Assembly: GCA_964019425.1 (NCBI GenBank)
Contig: OZ025840.1
Span: forward strand, 582,001-646,000
From: Flectonema sp. DT1601
Taxonomy: Eukaryota > Euglenozoa > Diplonemea > Diplonemida > Diplonemidae
Direction: 5' to 3'
Length of the DNA: 64,000 bases
Shown here in pieces: positions 23,817 through 34,752 of the stretch; position 1 is the first letter of the stretch; each line of letters opens with the position of its first letter. The translations under genes were made by a program, and so were the position numbers. The notes beneath the pieces were generated by a model. The model was not told where the DNA came from and did no database searches. It saw only the letters and a list, made by a program, of their open reading frames with translations.

Positions 23817-24989
23817 ATGTCGATTGTCCCAAAAGCTGTCAGTAGGGAGCTTTACAAGAAGTTACTACGAAGTGCGGGATCGTTACAAAAACAATTTGAT
23901 GCTCGGGAAGAAAAAGGGATGAAAGGCATAGATAACTTGTTACTCAGAGTAGCAATGCGACCAGAGAGTGTTATGATAGCATCAACCCCAGTCGTTGCAG
24001 AGATTGACTCTGCTAGCTGTTTGGTAGATAAAGTTCGAAGTCGTTTTCGAGAACCAGGACCAACAACAACCTCTGATATAAACCATGCATTCTCATGCTT
24101 GAAATTCTCAACAGAGGTATGCAAACTGCTTGACCAATGTAACCAACCTGAAAAAAGAGGTTCCGCAACTCTTAACATAGGTCAAATCGTATGGCATCAA
24201 GGTCAGCTATGTGCTATATATGGATTCACCAGTGAGTTTAAACAGTGTCAAAGTAACAACAGCAACTTAAAATATCAGTCATCAGGTCCGTATTATCACG
24301 TGGTGAGCACGGATGGAAAATTTCGTTATGTGAATGAATTTGACGTTGAAATTGCTAAGGGAAAGGTTCAAAAATATTTGGAAAAATTGAGAGGAATTTC
24401 TTCGGAAGGATCTTTTTTTATTGATGGGTTACTGTTTGATTCATTCACTAGTGATAGGCTGATTGCTAATTTAGATTTGTGGAAGAGATACCCAGATACT
24501 GATTCTCGTACAACAGCTGTTGGTATTGCCACTCTACCATTAAATCTGGACAGAGATCAGTACTGTAAAACCGAATTAAAAAATAAAAAGGTAATTGATC
24601 AGCAACCAAAGATACTCGCCTCATTCTTATCGTATTTCAAACTTACCAACTCGTATCAACATAGATCAGGTTAAAACGTCTTGGTAAAAACTACTTCGTT
24701 GTGAAGGGGGAAAAAAAAAAAAAAAAAAAAAAAAATAAATATTTCTTGTCATTGGTTTTTTTTTTTTTTTTTTTTTTTCCCCTTTGTTCTTCCCTGACTG
24801 TATACTTGTAACCTCCCAAATCACCTCTCTGCCACCCTACAACTAGATTGTGGAAAAAACAGAAACGTTATTCGAAGCGAAGAAGCTGGTGCATTTTTAG
24901 GAATTGACGAAAGGGAGCAAAAGAAAGTTTTAAAAAGTAATTCGTTCTCCCCATCCTCTCCTCTCGCCCAATCCACATCCACTCACTAG
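23817..24989 (+). CDS. LYR-motif protein with YccV-like (hemimethylated-DNA-binding) domain
   Basis: Exon 1 (23817-24669) encodes an N-terminal LYR-type motif (ELYKKLLRSA then Phe, residues 11-27), as in small mitochondrial proteins that bind acyl carrier protein and help Fe-S or respiratory-complex assembly. Residues about 118-190 resemble the YccV/HspQ beta-barrel: LNIGQIVWHQGQLCAIYGF, then GPYYHVVSTDG and YVNEFDVE. YccV domains occur in bacterial HspQ and eukaryotic FBXO21/ClpF-type proteins linked to proteolysis. The combination suggests a mitochondrial quality-control or assembly factor (inference). The frame stops at 24674. A second exon, 24847-24989, reading DCGKNRNVIRSEEAGAFLG and on, can be added in phase but uses a weak donor, so the 3' end is uncertain. 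Confidence 0.75.
24670..24846 (+). other. Possible intron with A25/T23 stem
   Basis: 177 nt, donor GTTAAA (not the usual GTATGT), acceptor CAACTAG. It contains G5-A25 (24706-24735) and T23-C4 (24756-24782), an inverted repeat. If it is not an intron, this is the 3' flank of the gene. Confidence 0.4.
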
Positions 24990-26543
24990 ATGTTTTAGTA
25001 CGTGACGTACCTCAGTGTTGTTCCTTTACAACAATAATAATAGTTATCATGATGAGTTGACGATGGAAAGAAAAAAAAAAAAAAAAAAAAAAAAAAAGGT
25101 TTGGCGCTGTGGTTTTGTTGCATAGAGTTTCCTCTGTCGCTAAAATATGCGTTTCAAGCGCTCTCTTTGCTTGCTAAAATACTCTTCCTTCTTACTTATG
25201 TCAGTCCCTCCCCAACCTCTAGATTCTTGTCCTTTACTACATCATCCGTTCCTTTTAGTTGACATTGTGAAGCTCCTTGTGTAAGGACTGCTGCGAGAGG
25301 TTTTGAACATTTTATGATGGGAAAAAAAGAAAAAAAGAAACGAAACATGATGCCATGTAGCTTAGACAGAGCATAGCTCGATATAGGTCACGCTTGCATC
25401 TTTCCTGATGCCACATGTAAATTTAGGAACGGCATGCAGACAATCTGCCCACTTTTTTTATGTCCCCCCAGAAAACAACACACACACATCCATCATTCAT
25501 TTTCTTTTTTTTTATTAATTTTTTTTTTTAAAAGTTTTTTATAATTAGTTCCTATGAATTTTTTTTTAAAGTTTTAAACTTTTCCTCTTTTTCTTTTTAT
25601 GTTTTAAGTGTAAAGATTGTCAATGGGTGGGGAGCACTGTATCCACATGTATTTGATTCTCACTTAGTAAAGTTAAAAAAGAACAAAGAGATGTCCTCCA
25701 ACAGTTTTATGTATTGAATTTGGGGCAAAGTGAGCGGGGGGCGAAAAAAACTGATAAACACATAAAAGAGAGAGATTGCGGTTCTCTATGCCTATTAACA
25801 ACAAGTTTAAAAAAAAAAAACGAAAATCTATGGAAGACGTAAAAAGGTACAAAAAACCCAAAAAAAAAAAAAAAAAAAAAGGGTTGTTGTGGATTTTTCA
25901 AAGAACATGTTGTCCTGTTCACGCACTCAGCAAAATCACAATCTTTCGACTGTTATCTAGCTTTTCATTTTATTGTTGTTGCTGAAGATTTCTCTTGCTT
26001 TGTGTTGCCTGAAGTGAATCTTTTCAGATGCTTGTCAAAGACTGACAAGTAAAACAGTGCTGCGGACATATTTCATTGTTAGTATTGACTAACTACCATA
26101 TCGGTCTACGCCAATTAGGAGGTTCAGAAACAGGACTTCTGATAAAGTGGCAGCAGCTAAACGCGCTCTTGGCTTGACAATACCTACATACAGAAATATT
26201 TTATTTTATTTTAATTTTATTGTCTTCTAGTCGAGTGCGTTCCTTACCAAATGGGCTGCCTCAACGGAAGGACGAGTTGACGGTTTTCTTTTTTTTTCCC
26301 CCCCCTCTTCCTCTTTTTATTTTTTTCTTTTGTTGTGAGTTTAGTTTGTAGCTCTTCAAAAATAAATTAATTTTTTAATGTTCGACAATCACCAACTATG
26401 ATTTTTCTCCCCTTTCAGTGACTTACGAATGTTATTAATAAAGGAATAGAAGTAATGATCATATACGCGATACGCTCGAAACTAGTAACAGTTGTGATTC
26501 GAAATTAAACAAATTAATCTCTCACATTAGAATAACAAAAATA
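24990..26543. other. Intergenic, no certain gene
   Basis: 1.55 kb with A and T tracts (A28 near 25071). A less repetitive stretch at about 26020-26290 has short open segments in several frames next to splice-like sites, including TTTTCAG at 26022-26028, TGACTAAC at 26087-26094 and TCTTCTAG at 26223-26230. No single frame exceeds about 40 codons, so I call no gene. Confidence 0.5.
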
Positions 26544-27394
26544 ATGACCGCAAAGAAGGAGATTATAGCAGCGGGGGGTATTGGAGCGCTCCTTGTCGGA
26601 GGTGCTCTGTTTGCTTTGTGGTATGTTATTTTCCCCTTTTGTATTCTTCACAAAGAAAGTATTCAATAATCAACAACCTAAACAGTAAGAAGATCGACCG
26701 TCCATCAAACCCAGAAGTAACTCTAACAAAGATGGTAGGAACTGATGTAGAAGTAGTACTCAGAGAGGTACTCGATGAGAAGGGCAGACGTTTAGTTGTG
26801 TCATCAGCACACGTCGAAGTTGAAGGAGCAAAGGTAGACGCTATTAACGGCATACTTGTCAGCTGCATTAGCGATGTTGAAAGAGCGATGAAGGAAGTCC
26901 CTTCATGTGAACGCGGTACTCTGTTATTGGGAGAAGTAAAGAAAGAGTTGGAACCTGTCGAGCCAGGTAGTGACATTGACAGTAAGAAAGCCTCTCCGCT
27001 ATTTCAAGCCCCTGATGATGCGGCTGCTGCTGCTGCTCGTCTGCGTGAGCTCGCTGAGTCAACAGACGGACCAGAACTGTCTTTGACGACACCGGGTGAG
27101 GATGCTCAGAGTGCTTCACCAGAACCGGTTAAGTTAACAGTTGAAAGCCCTAAACCAGTCAACAACGCACCACCTTCTGTTGAACCAGTCACACCCGAAC
27201 CATCCTTAGAACGTGACTCTGAAGCGTCACCTGCTAAGTCATCTGAAGCCAGTCCCGAGAAGGATGGCGCTAAGAAGCCAGCAAGAAGGATTATCGTATG
27301 TTATTACTGCGTTGTGTTATAATATCTGTTATAGCAATCAATAAAAATATTAATACAGAAAAAAAAGCCTGTCCAAAAGATCGTCAAGAAATAA
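26544..27394 (+). CDS. Small signal-anchored acidic protein, unknown
   Basis: Three exons (26544-26620, 26686-27295, 27359-27394) give about 239 residues. A short basic start, MTAKKE, precedes a Gly/Ala/Leu-rich membrane helix (residues 7-26, IIAAGGIGALLVGGALFAL) typical of a signal anchor. Residues 30-125 seem folded (a beta-rich stretch around VEVVLREVLDEKGRRLVVSS). Residues 125-225 are Ala/Ser/Pro/Glu-rich and disordered. The protein ends in a Lys cluster, KKKPVQKIVKK. I recognise no family. The first ATG falls in a 77-nt exon that a simple open-frame search misses; it supplies the membrane anchor. Confidence 0.78.
26621..26685 (+). other. Intron 1 in signal-anchored protein gene
   Basis: 65 nt, donor GTATGT, acceptor CTAAACAG; splits a Cys codon (phase 2). 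Confidence 0.82.
27296..27358 (+). other. Intron 2 in signal-anchored protein gene
   Basis: 63 nt, donor GTATGT, acceptor TTAATACAG, phase 0; the last exon adds 11 residues, mostly Lys. Confidence 0.75.
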
Positions 27395-28277
27395 AGCGAC
27401 TACTCTCCGACACGACTTCCGAAAAGCACTTTTTCAACCTGAGAAGGGATTCAGATCTGTGAACGAAAAAGAATAAGTATCCTCATGGTTGATGTTGTTG
27501 GAGGGAAAAGGGGGGGATTCCTTTTTTCCTCTTCCTTTTTTCTCTCCTTTTTTAAAAAAAAAACCTACAGAAATATACAAACAAAAAAAAAAGAAAACAG
27601 ACAGCACGTTGTATACGTTCCCCGTGCCCATTTTTCTTTCATTTGAGAACATGTTATTTTGCGTCTTGAAAACTGTTTTACTGCTTTTTGTGTTGGACAC
27701 GACAGTCAGAAAAATTTCCCTTATTTTTGACCTTTATGGGTGCCTGTGGGAAAAAAGTATTGAAAAAAAAAAAAAAAAAAAGAGTAGTTCATTTAGTTTT
27801 CTCTCAAGGCCTGTCTTAGCAATCTTAAATCTTTTTTAAAACTTTCAAAGAGCTGAGAAAAATAACATATTTCTGATTTCTTTTAAAAAAAAGAAAACGA
27901 ACTTTCGTTAAAATTTTTATTTTATACTACTCATTTGATTTCGTGTGTTTGTTTTTCTGTTTTTTTTTTTTTTTTTTTTTTTTTGTTTGTTATGAAAGCT
28001 GTGTACTACAGTTTACTTGCAACAGCAGAAGTTGAATCGTCAATTGCTGTATAGCAATGTCGACCACATCACCACAAATCTTTCTCTTTTGAATCTTTGC
28101 TTGTGTCGTCGGTTTTCTTTTTTATTTCTTTCTTCCGAGTAAAACAAGTTTTCTTTTTTTTGTGGCATGTTTTTTTTTCCCCTTCTTTTTTTCTGTTGCG
28201 AATGGACTTTTCGCGAAAAACTTCCGGCAAAAAAAAAAAAAAAAAATTATTCTTCATTCGCGGGGATATATTCAGGG

Positions 28278-28308
<31 letters not shown>

Positions 28309-29390
28309 GTCAAGGCAAACCAGAATTATTCTCGTTGTGTTTCGTAGAGCAAACCTTCTCATGTAATGTCCTTTCCTTTAAAAACTCGATTGAGAGCTGC
28401 TTCTCCTCGTTGATATTCTTGCCTTCCGTTCATGCCTTAAACTGCAGTTTTCCCTCTTTTTTTTTTTCCTTCTTTTTTGTCGAGTGTTGTCGCTGTTTGC
28501 TGGGTTTTGAGAAATATTTTGTTGCTTTTTTTTTTTATAGTTGACAGGTGAGAATGAAAAAAAGATGGAAGGGGAAAAAAAAAAAAAAAAAAAAAAAAAG
28601 ACTACGGAAGCTGCGTGCTTCCACAAATATGCTTAACAATCGTGCAGTGTGATAAATTACGAGTGAACCAGTTCAGTGGAAAAAAAAAAAAAAAAAGAGA
28701 GAAAGAGAGAAAAATAGTAAAAATGAAAAAAAAAAAAAAAAAAAAAAGCAACAGTGTTTTTTGCCACAGATGTATCTGATTCCAATTGGCGATGGGAAAA
28801 AAGTGAGAAACTAATAACTCGTGGTCTTAATAAGACTGTTGTGGCACTGCTACTCTGCTGTACACTTCTAAATATTCCCATTAACCACTTAAAAGAGGTA
28901 CCCCACTACCCCATCGTTGTTAAATCTTCGCTTGAGGGGGATCTCTCATCACAATCTATTTATATCTTTCTTTTCCACAAATGTTCTTTCTTAAAACGAC
29001 CGTTGCACTGGAGAGTGAAGTTTCTTTATGTATTGGTTGGTCGTGGAAGGTGTATGTTTTGGTTACTTTCTTTTTTTTTGTAGTTATCACCCCTGCTTTT
29101 TTGTTGTACAGCAATGTTGAGAGGGAAAGAGAAGTGTCTCAACGCACGCTGATGATGAGAAGTGAGCCGAAATTAGATTGCTATCGACTTCGGAAGGTAC
29201 TGAGTATTAAGTAGTACAATACGACGTATCTTTGAGTATTTAAAAGTTTATTATTGTTTCTTATCAAACTATTATCACCCCCCACACACAGAAGTGAATT
29301 CACATTTAAAAACTCAGCACAGCGAGGAAGGTGGCTAATTACGGATTGAACTCAAGTCGGTGATTCTGGTGGCTGGGAACTCTCCCGGCA
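27395..29390. other. Intergenic, homopolymer-rich, no gene seen
   Basis: 2.0 kb with very dense tracts (A20 near 27764, T25 near 27960, A25 near 28278, A25 near 28575). Open frames here encode Phe/Lys runs. A CACACACAG acceptor-like site at about 29283-29291 lies 100 nt before the next ATG. Confidence 0.65.
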
Positions 29391-32300
29391 ATGCCGGCGG
29401 AAACGAGGAGGAAATCAAAAGCGGGAAGACCTGTTTTTAATGGAGTTAGTACCGTTGAGTTAGCTGGGTCTGATGATTGGATCGTAAGAGGTGGAGGAGC
29501 GATAAAACAAAATAACAACCCGACAGATACAAACAAACGACAATCCGTAGCTTCAGTTGGCTCTCGAGGAAGGAAGAGTCTTGTCCCTGGAAAAGATGAA
29601 TTACCTCCTCTTGAAAACTCACCTATTACGGCATTGTCTCAAAATGGTAATCCAAATGGTGAGATCAGTGCTAGGACTGTCTCGGTTGGGAAGAGTCCGA
29701 TACCAAAAACACCAACTCCGCCACCACAGCAGCCAAACCAACAGTCAGGTCAAAGAGCTATTCGAGGTTCATTACGAAATGATGAGGTAGCGGATACTCT
29801 TCGAAGTCCTCCTGTTGAAAGAGTTCCATCACCCAGGGATAAAGTGACTGCTGCAGCTCGTAGAAAAAGCAGCGCTGTTGAAGTCGAGGAACGACAAAAT
29901 AGTGAAGAACTTCATCGGAAGAATTCCGAAAGGAAAAGAAAAGGAAGTGCACCTCGAGTGTATGCAGGGATCTCTGAAACAGTACCTGAAGTTGTTTCGA
30001 CGGTTCAGAATTCTGTTACACAGCAGCAGGCAACTCTAATTCAGTCTTCAGTTCAGATTACTAAAAGTGTTTCTTCAAATGATCGAAGGGTTTCATCGGC
30101 TGGTGCAAAACAACCTTCGTCACCAACTCGTCACTCTTCAAAAGATGAAACCTCACTACAGGATACTCTCGCGATACATTCAGCCAGCGCAACAACTCTT
30201 CGAAGTGAAGTACCAGTACCACAGCCACCAACTGGTAAACCTGATTCAGGTAGACACCATAGAGAACATATTCATAGCAGTGAAGATCCTATAAAGAAGA
30301 CAGCTACTGAATGTACTCCAACACGTGAATTTAATGATCAAACTGTTCAACCTGTTCCACCTTCTGAAGTTAAGCCTGATTCGGGAAGAGATAAACAACA
30401 GCAGGCACATGCGACTAAAGACGTTCAGTCAAATGAAGTGGGTACCACCAACTGTGATATTGATGAACAGAAAACTACTGAATTGGAAGTAGAAGAATCC
30501 AAATCGAAAACTAAAATAGACATCAACGACAATAATAATCAAACAGATCTTGTGGAAGAAAATCACACAGAGAAGATAACCAACTCAAAACATTCGATCA
30601 TTACAAAGGAAATAATGACCATCCGTGACAACGTAAGCCCAACAAGTGAAGCTGCTACGCCGACTCCTATTGAGAATAACGATAAGTGTGAAGCAACCAT
30701 TGAGATCGATAGCACATCAGTAGACAACACTGATTGCAGTAAACAACTACCCCCGAGAAGTATCAATTGCAGTCCTTGCAATGACGTGTCTGTTGAGGCT
30801 CAAAGTCCTGTTTTAAGCTCTACTAATTCTGAATCACTTATTGTTGCTGATGATGATGCTCTTACTAGAGGAGGAACAGAAAATGACGAGGAGTCTTTTG
30901 GTAACTTTCGTACTGCAACTCCTCCATCGACACCTCCGGCTAAAACAACAAGCCCTACTCCAGCTAAAAATTCTCGACCGACTATTAGACGTGGGACTGT
31001 TGCTGGATCTCGTATTAGAGATTCGTTAGCCATCTCTGAGTCAAAAGATAAGAGACGACCCTCATTCAGTCCTGCTTCAAACACTAGAAAAGATACAACT
31101 CGAAGAGCTACTTCACTAAAAACAGAAACTCGTACTGAAGACCTCTCAATTAAAAATAGATCTCGATCGGTTGACTTTCGAGCGAAAAGTTCAAACGTAA
31201 CCCAACGAGCAAAGGAAGCACTTCGGAAAATGTCAGCCCGCAGGGGTTCTTCTGAGGTGCAAGTCAATTTCTTAAAAGCAAAGGAGTGGAGGAAAAAAGC
31301 CAACTTAGGATTCTCACGTGGAGCACCTCTCCAGGTCAAACCCCTCCCACGGCGTCTTTGGCACGACATCAACGAAGGAACTACAGCAAACGAACTAGTC
31401 ACTCATGATAAAGAGAACGATCCATTAGAGCAGTCTGAGGAATGGATCAGATATACAAAAACAAGAAAACAAGGGTCATCTCATGCTGTAATCTTAGCAG
31501 TCTCAGAGTATTCTGATTCAGGTATCCCAGACATACCTATGGCTGATTATGATTGTAAGACATTAAAAGCTGCTTTCACGGAGTGTAACTATACCCTTGA
31601 CGTCCTTCAAAACGGTTCAGAAGAAACTTTTTTGGAACCTACGAGAGAAAACTTTTTGAGAATTTTTGATTTAGCGATGACGAATGCAAAAAAGACTGAC
31701 ATCCAACAAGGAGATGCTCAAGAAAAAGAAGAATTTCTACTCGAGCGAACCCCCGGAATCTGCGTCATCATAATCGCTCGTGGCTGTGAAGGATCCTTAA
31801 CCTTTTTAAGTACTGGTTACAACAGTCGTTTCGCCTTTACTTCTGAAGCTGCTTATTCAAACGACCGAAAACACGTGGGCATAATACCCCTTGCTAGTCT
31901 AATGCAAACGCGTGATAACTTAGGAAGAAGACCACTTGTTATATGTGATTTGTGGCCTTTAAAAGGAGGCATGCAATCAATAAGAGGTCAACCAGGACTC
32001 GCATTCATAGGTGGATTTGAATCTGTTGCGGGTGAGCTTGACGCTCAGTACATGGCGAATCACGAAGGATTACTGACTTATTATCTAATAAAATCACTCT
32101 ACGGGAAGGCAGGTAGAAGCTCTGTTATAACAACATGTGCTATGAATGCTTATATTTCAGATCGATTATTGAAATTGAAAGTTCAAGTTATGACTGAAGC
32201 GAATCACTTAACATCAGGAAACCGACCCGTAATAGACAGAGAAGCCTCATCAACAGTCAGAAAACAATTTCGAGGATGGTGCGGACTCACTCGCTGGCAT

Positions 32301-34118
32301 CGCTGTAGATGGATTTGCACTGGTGAGATGAGTTTAGAAGCTGGTCCAAGAGGTGATAACAAAGCACATGTTTTGATTAAAACACAACTTCTAAAGGAAA
32401 CTTATCGACTGTTGTACAGATCTAATCAACCACATCCGGATGAAACAATTCAACCTGTTAGACTTGTGATTGTTTCAGACACGTCTGTTGTTGCTCTACA
32501 CCTTGGATCCGCAATCCTAAACCCAGCAGAAGGATATTCCGTATGGCTTGATAGTGTTCGTGATTGGGCAAAGTGCCCAAGTGATAATGACATTACGTCT
32601 GTTACAATTGTGAGATGCTCTCAAGTAGTACTGGTTCATTGTAACACTACGAAGGCATTACAGTTACTTACGGAGGCAAAACAGTCGAATGACTTGTTGC
32701 TTAATAGAGCAGTGAAATCAGCCAATATCATATGTGATTTTATGTTTACTGGATGCTTGAGAGATTTTCATAAAATGAACAAAGCTCTTAGGATTTCATC
32801 TTATTCGAAGTGTGGAATTAAATTTACGAACACGAAGATGACTTCTCCCGCAGATGAAAGCAAACACATTGCTGCTACTGCTGTTCAGAAACTATGGAGA
32901 GCATACTTTTTAAGACGAAGACAGGACACGTTAAGAATACTTTTTGAAGAACAAAATGCAACAGTAACGGCTCTTCACACAGAGCAATCGACTTTATGGG
33001 AAAATATTTTGGAATCTAACTGTGAAGGTCAGCAAGTAGTTCTTTCTGACTATGAATCGAGTGAACGACAGAATTTAAAAGACTGGGAATTCGAGGATAG
33101 AGATTTCATCCAACAAAGACTTATTGCAAGTTGGTCAAAAATGATTTTATCAACTTCTGAGGTCGAGTATGAGCAGTACTTACAATTCTTTGAGTTAGAT
33201 CAAACTGTTTTTAATTCCCCTTCTCGACTAACACGAGGAGCAATCACAGCATGGGAACGTATCAACACCGAACTTCTTGAAGCTGTTTCTGGACAGGTTC
33301 GTATAATCCATGAGGAGATCTCTCATAATATTTTCAGATTTGAAAATCTTAGTAGAAATGAAGTTTGGTCTCGTCACCAAATTGCACAGGAAGAGTACAC
33401 AGTTCGATTGATGTTTCAAAGACAGGCGAATGTTTTGACTGAACAAATAACTGGTCTTCGGATACACAAATCTTACAGACCGATCCGGCCTGTCGCAACC
33501 AACAGTGAGGTTCGATGGTCTGAAGTAGCAGCTTCAGAACAGCAAGAAATTCAAGAACGTAAAGAGATTGAGTCTGCTGAAAGTAATTGGAGAGAAGTTC
33601 AATACGAAAACAGTCAATGGCTTCGAGCAGAATTAAATAGAATATCGAAAACTAACCACGCTGAGCAAGTTGATAAACAACAAAAACGAGACAAGTACGT
33701 CGCAGAGCTCGAAAAGGAAATTCTCGAAGAAGAAATCGCTAAAGAAGAAGAGCAGAGATATGTTGAAGACCGCATGAAATCGATTTTAAGTCAACAAGAA
33801 GATCAACGGAGTGAGGAATCACGACGTCGGTCAGATGCAGTAAAAAGACTTTTAATTTCATCAGGTCAAACAAGCGATCAAACACCTGCTGGTACGGTTG
33901 TTAGGAATTTAGCCTATCGATCTGTTCTTGGTGATGAAGTAGATCAAGTGACAAGGGAGAACACTACAGCAAATGGTTTCGTTACTTCGACTAAGAAGTC
34001 ACCACGAAATTCTCTTTCAGAACCAGCGAGAAGCGGTCCAGCCAGACGGAGATCCGATTCCAATAACAGACCCCAGTCGGGAAGATCATCTCGAAATTCT
34101 GTGGGAGGTAAGAAATAG
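29391..34118 (+). CDS. Giant caspase-like pseudoenzyme with IQ motif and coiled coil
   Basis: One exon of 1,575 residues. Residues 1-690 are Ser/Thr/Pro-rich and disordered with many basic patches. Residues about 690-960 resemble a C14 caspase/metacaspase p20 fold: a first strand HAVILAVSEY, then DYDCKTLKAAFTECNYTLDVL, PTRENFLRIF, CVIIIARGCEG and RPLVICDLWPLKGG. The active-site His position is Cys799 in RGCEG and the catalytic Cys position is Trp855 in DLW, so proteolysis is unlikely. An IQ motif follows near 1160 (AATAVQKLWRAYFLRRRQ), which would bind calmodulin or a centrin-like light chain. Residues 1180-1520 are long coiled coil rich in Glu and Gln, with a basic Ser-rich tail. A cytoskeletal or flagellar scaffold is a reasonable guess; the caspase assignment rests on pattern. 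Confidence 0.78.
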   Translation: MPAETRRKSKAGRPVFNGVSTVELAGSDDWIVRGGGAIKQNNNPTDTNKRQSVASVGSRGRKSLVPGKDELPPLENSPITALSQNGNPNGEISARTVSVGKSPIPKTPTPPPQQPNQQSGQRAIRGSLRNDEVADTLRSPPVERVPSPRDKVTAAARRKSSAVEVEERQNSEELHRKNSERKRKGSAPRVYAGISETVPEVVSTVQNSVTQQQATLIQSSVQITKSVSSNDRRVSSAGAKQPSSPTRHSSKDETSLQDTLAIHSASATTLRSEVPVPQPPTGKPDSGRHHREHIHSSEDPIKKTATECTPTREFNDQTVQPVPPSEVKPDSGRDKQQQAHATKDVQSNEVGTTNCDIDEQKTTELEVEESKSKTKIDINDNNNQTDLVEENHTEKITNSKHSIITKEIMTIRDNVSPTSEAATPTPIENNDKCEATIEIDSTSVDNTDCSKQLPPRSINCSPCNDVSVEAQSPVLSSTNSESLIVADDDALTRGGTENDEESFGNFRTATPPSTPPAKTTSPTPAKNSRPTIRRGTVAGSRIRDSLAISESKDKRRPSFSPASNTRKDTTRRATSLKTETRTEDLSIKNRSRSVDFRAKSSNVTQRAKEALRKMSARRGSSEVQVNFLKAKEWRKKANLGFSRGAPLQVKPLPRRLWHDINEGTTANELVTHDKENDPLEQSEEWIRYTKTRKQGSSHAVILAVSEYSDSGIPDIPMADYDCKTLKAAFTECNYTLDVLQNGSEETFLEPTRENFLRIFDLAMTNAKKTDIQQGDAQEKEEFLLERTPGICVIIIARGCEGSLTFLSTGYNSRFAFTSEAAYSNDRKHVGIIPLASLMQTRDNLGRRPLVICDLWPLKGGMQSIRGQPGLAFIGGFESVAGELDAQYMANHEGLLTYYLIKSLYGKAGRSSVITTCAMNAYISDRLLKLKVQVMTEANHLTSGNRPVIDREASSTVRKQFRGWCGLTRWHRCRWICTGEMSLEAGPRGDNKAHVLIKTQLLKETYRLLYRSNQPHPDETIQPVRLVIVSDTSVVALHLGSAILNPAEGYSVWLDSVRDWAKCPSDNDITSVTIVRCSQVVLVHCNTTKALQLLTEAKQSNDLLLNRAVKSANIICDFMFTGCLRDFHKMNKALRISSYSKCGIKFTNTKMTSPADESKHIAATAVQKLWRAYFLRRRQDTLRILFEEQNATVTALHTEQSTLWENILESNCEGQQVVLSDYESSERQNLKDWEFEDRDFIQQRLIASWSKMILSTSEVEYEQYLQFFELDQTVFNSPSRLTRGAITAWERINTELLEAVSGQVRIIHEEISHNIFRFENLSRNEVWSRHQIAQEEYTVRLMFQRQANVLTEQITGLRIHKSYRPIRPVATNSEVRWSEVAASEQQEIQERKEIESAESNWREVQYENSQWLRAELNRISKTNHAEQVDKQQKRDKYVAELEKEILEEEIAKEEEQRYVEDRMKSILSQQEDQRSEESRRRSDAVKRLLISSGQTSDQTPAGTVVRNLAYRSVLGDEVDQVTRENTTANGFVTSTKKSPRNSLSEPARSGPARRRSDSNNRPQSGRSSRNSVGGKK

Positions 34119-34721
34119 TTTTCTCTTCTAAAGTGTATTATTTCCTTCCCACAAACTCGCATACTAACTTTAAAGTTAATTTTCATTACGTTTTATTTGT
34201 TACTTTTTTTCTTTCTTCCCCTTTCCGCTTCACTGCTGCATCTTTACAGTTTGCCAGCTCTCGTCTATTTAGTTTCATTGGAAGGTCGTTGTCGTTGTTT
34301 CCCAAGTCTTCCCTCTTTGTTCTTTAAGTGTGTTTTTCTCATAAAGTTTTTTTTTTTTTCCTTATTCTTTTTTCTTTTTTAACAATTTCAAAAAAAAAAA
34401 AAAAAAAAAAAAAACATAATATTATTGACATAACACGTGGTGTAGCCTGTTGCTAGCCCTCACTGAGCGCTAGTTTGATTTTCTGTTTTTCGTGCTGTAA
34501 GTAATACTTACCTGTAGCTTTAAACTAAACAGGTACAGTAGTCACTCAATTCATCTATTTTTTTCAAGCCAGCACCAGTCGCTGGTCTTTCTCATTATCT
34601 ATCTCGCGGACCTTGTTTGGTTCCTCTATTTCATTATTATACATTAAAAAAAAAAATTAATGTCTTTCCTAGCAAAGCAACAATTGTAAAACCGTAGGAG
34701 GGTCGGGTAGGAATTTTTCCA

Positions 34722-34752
<31 letters not shown>

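Noticed and set aside
23421-25387. 17-nt near-identical phrase (GCATAGCTCG, one mismatch, TATAGG) at 23421 and 25371
   Set aside because: Several such pairs are expected by chance in 64 kb; the flanks are unrelated.
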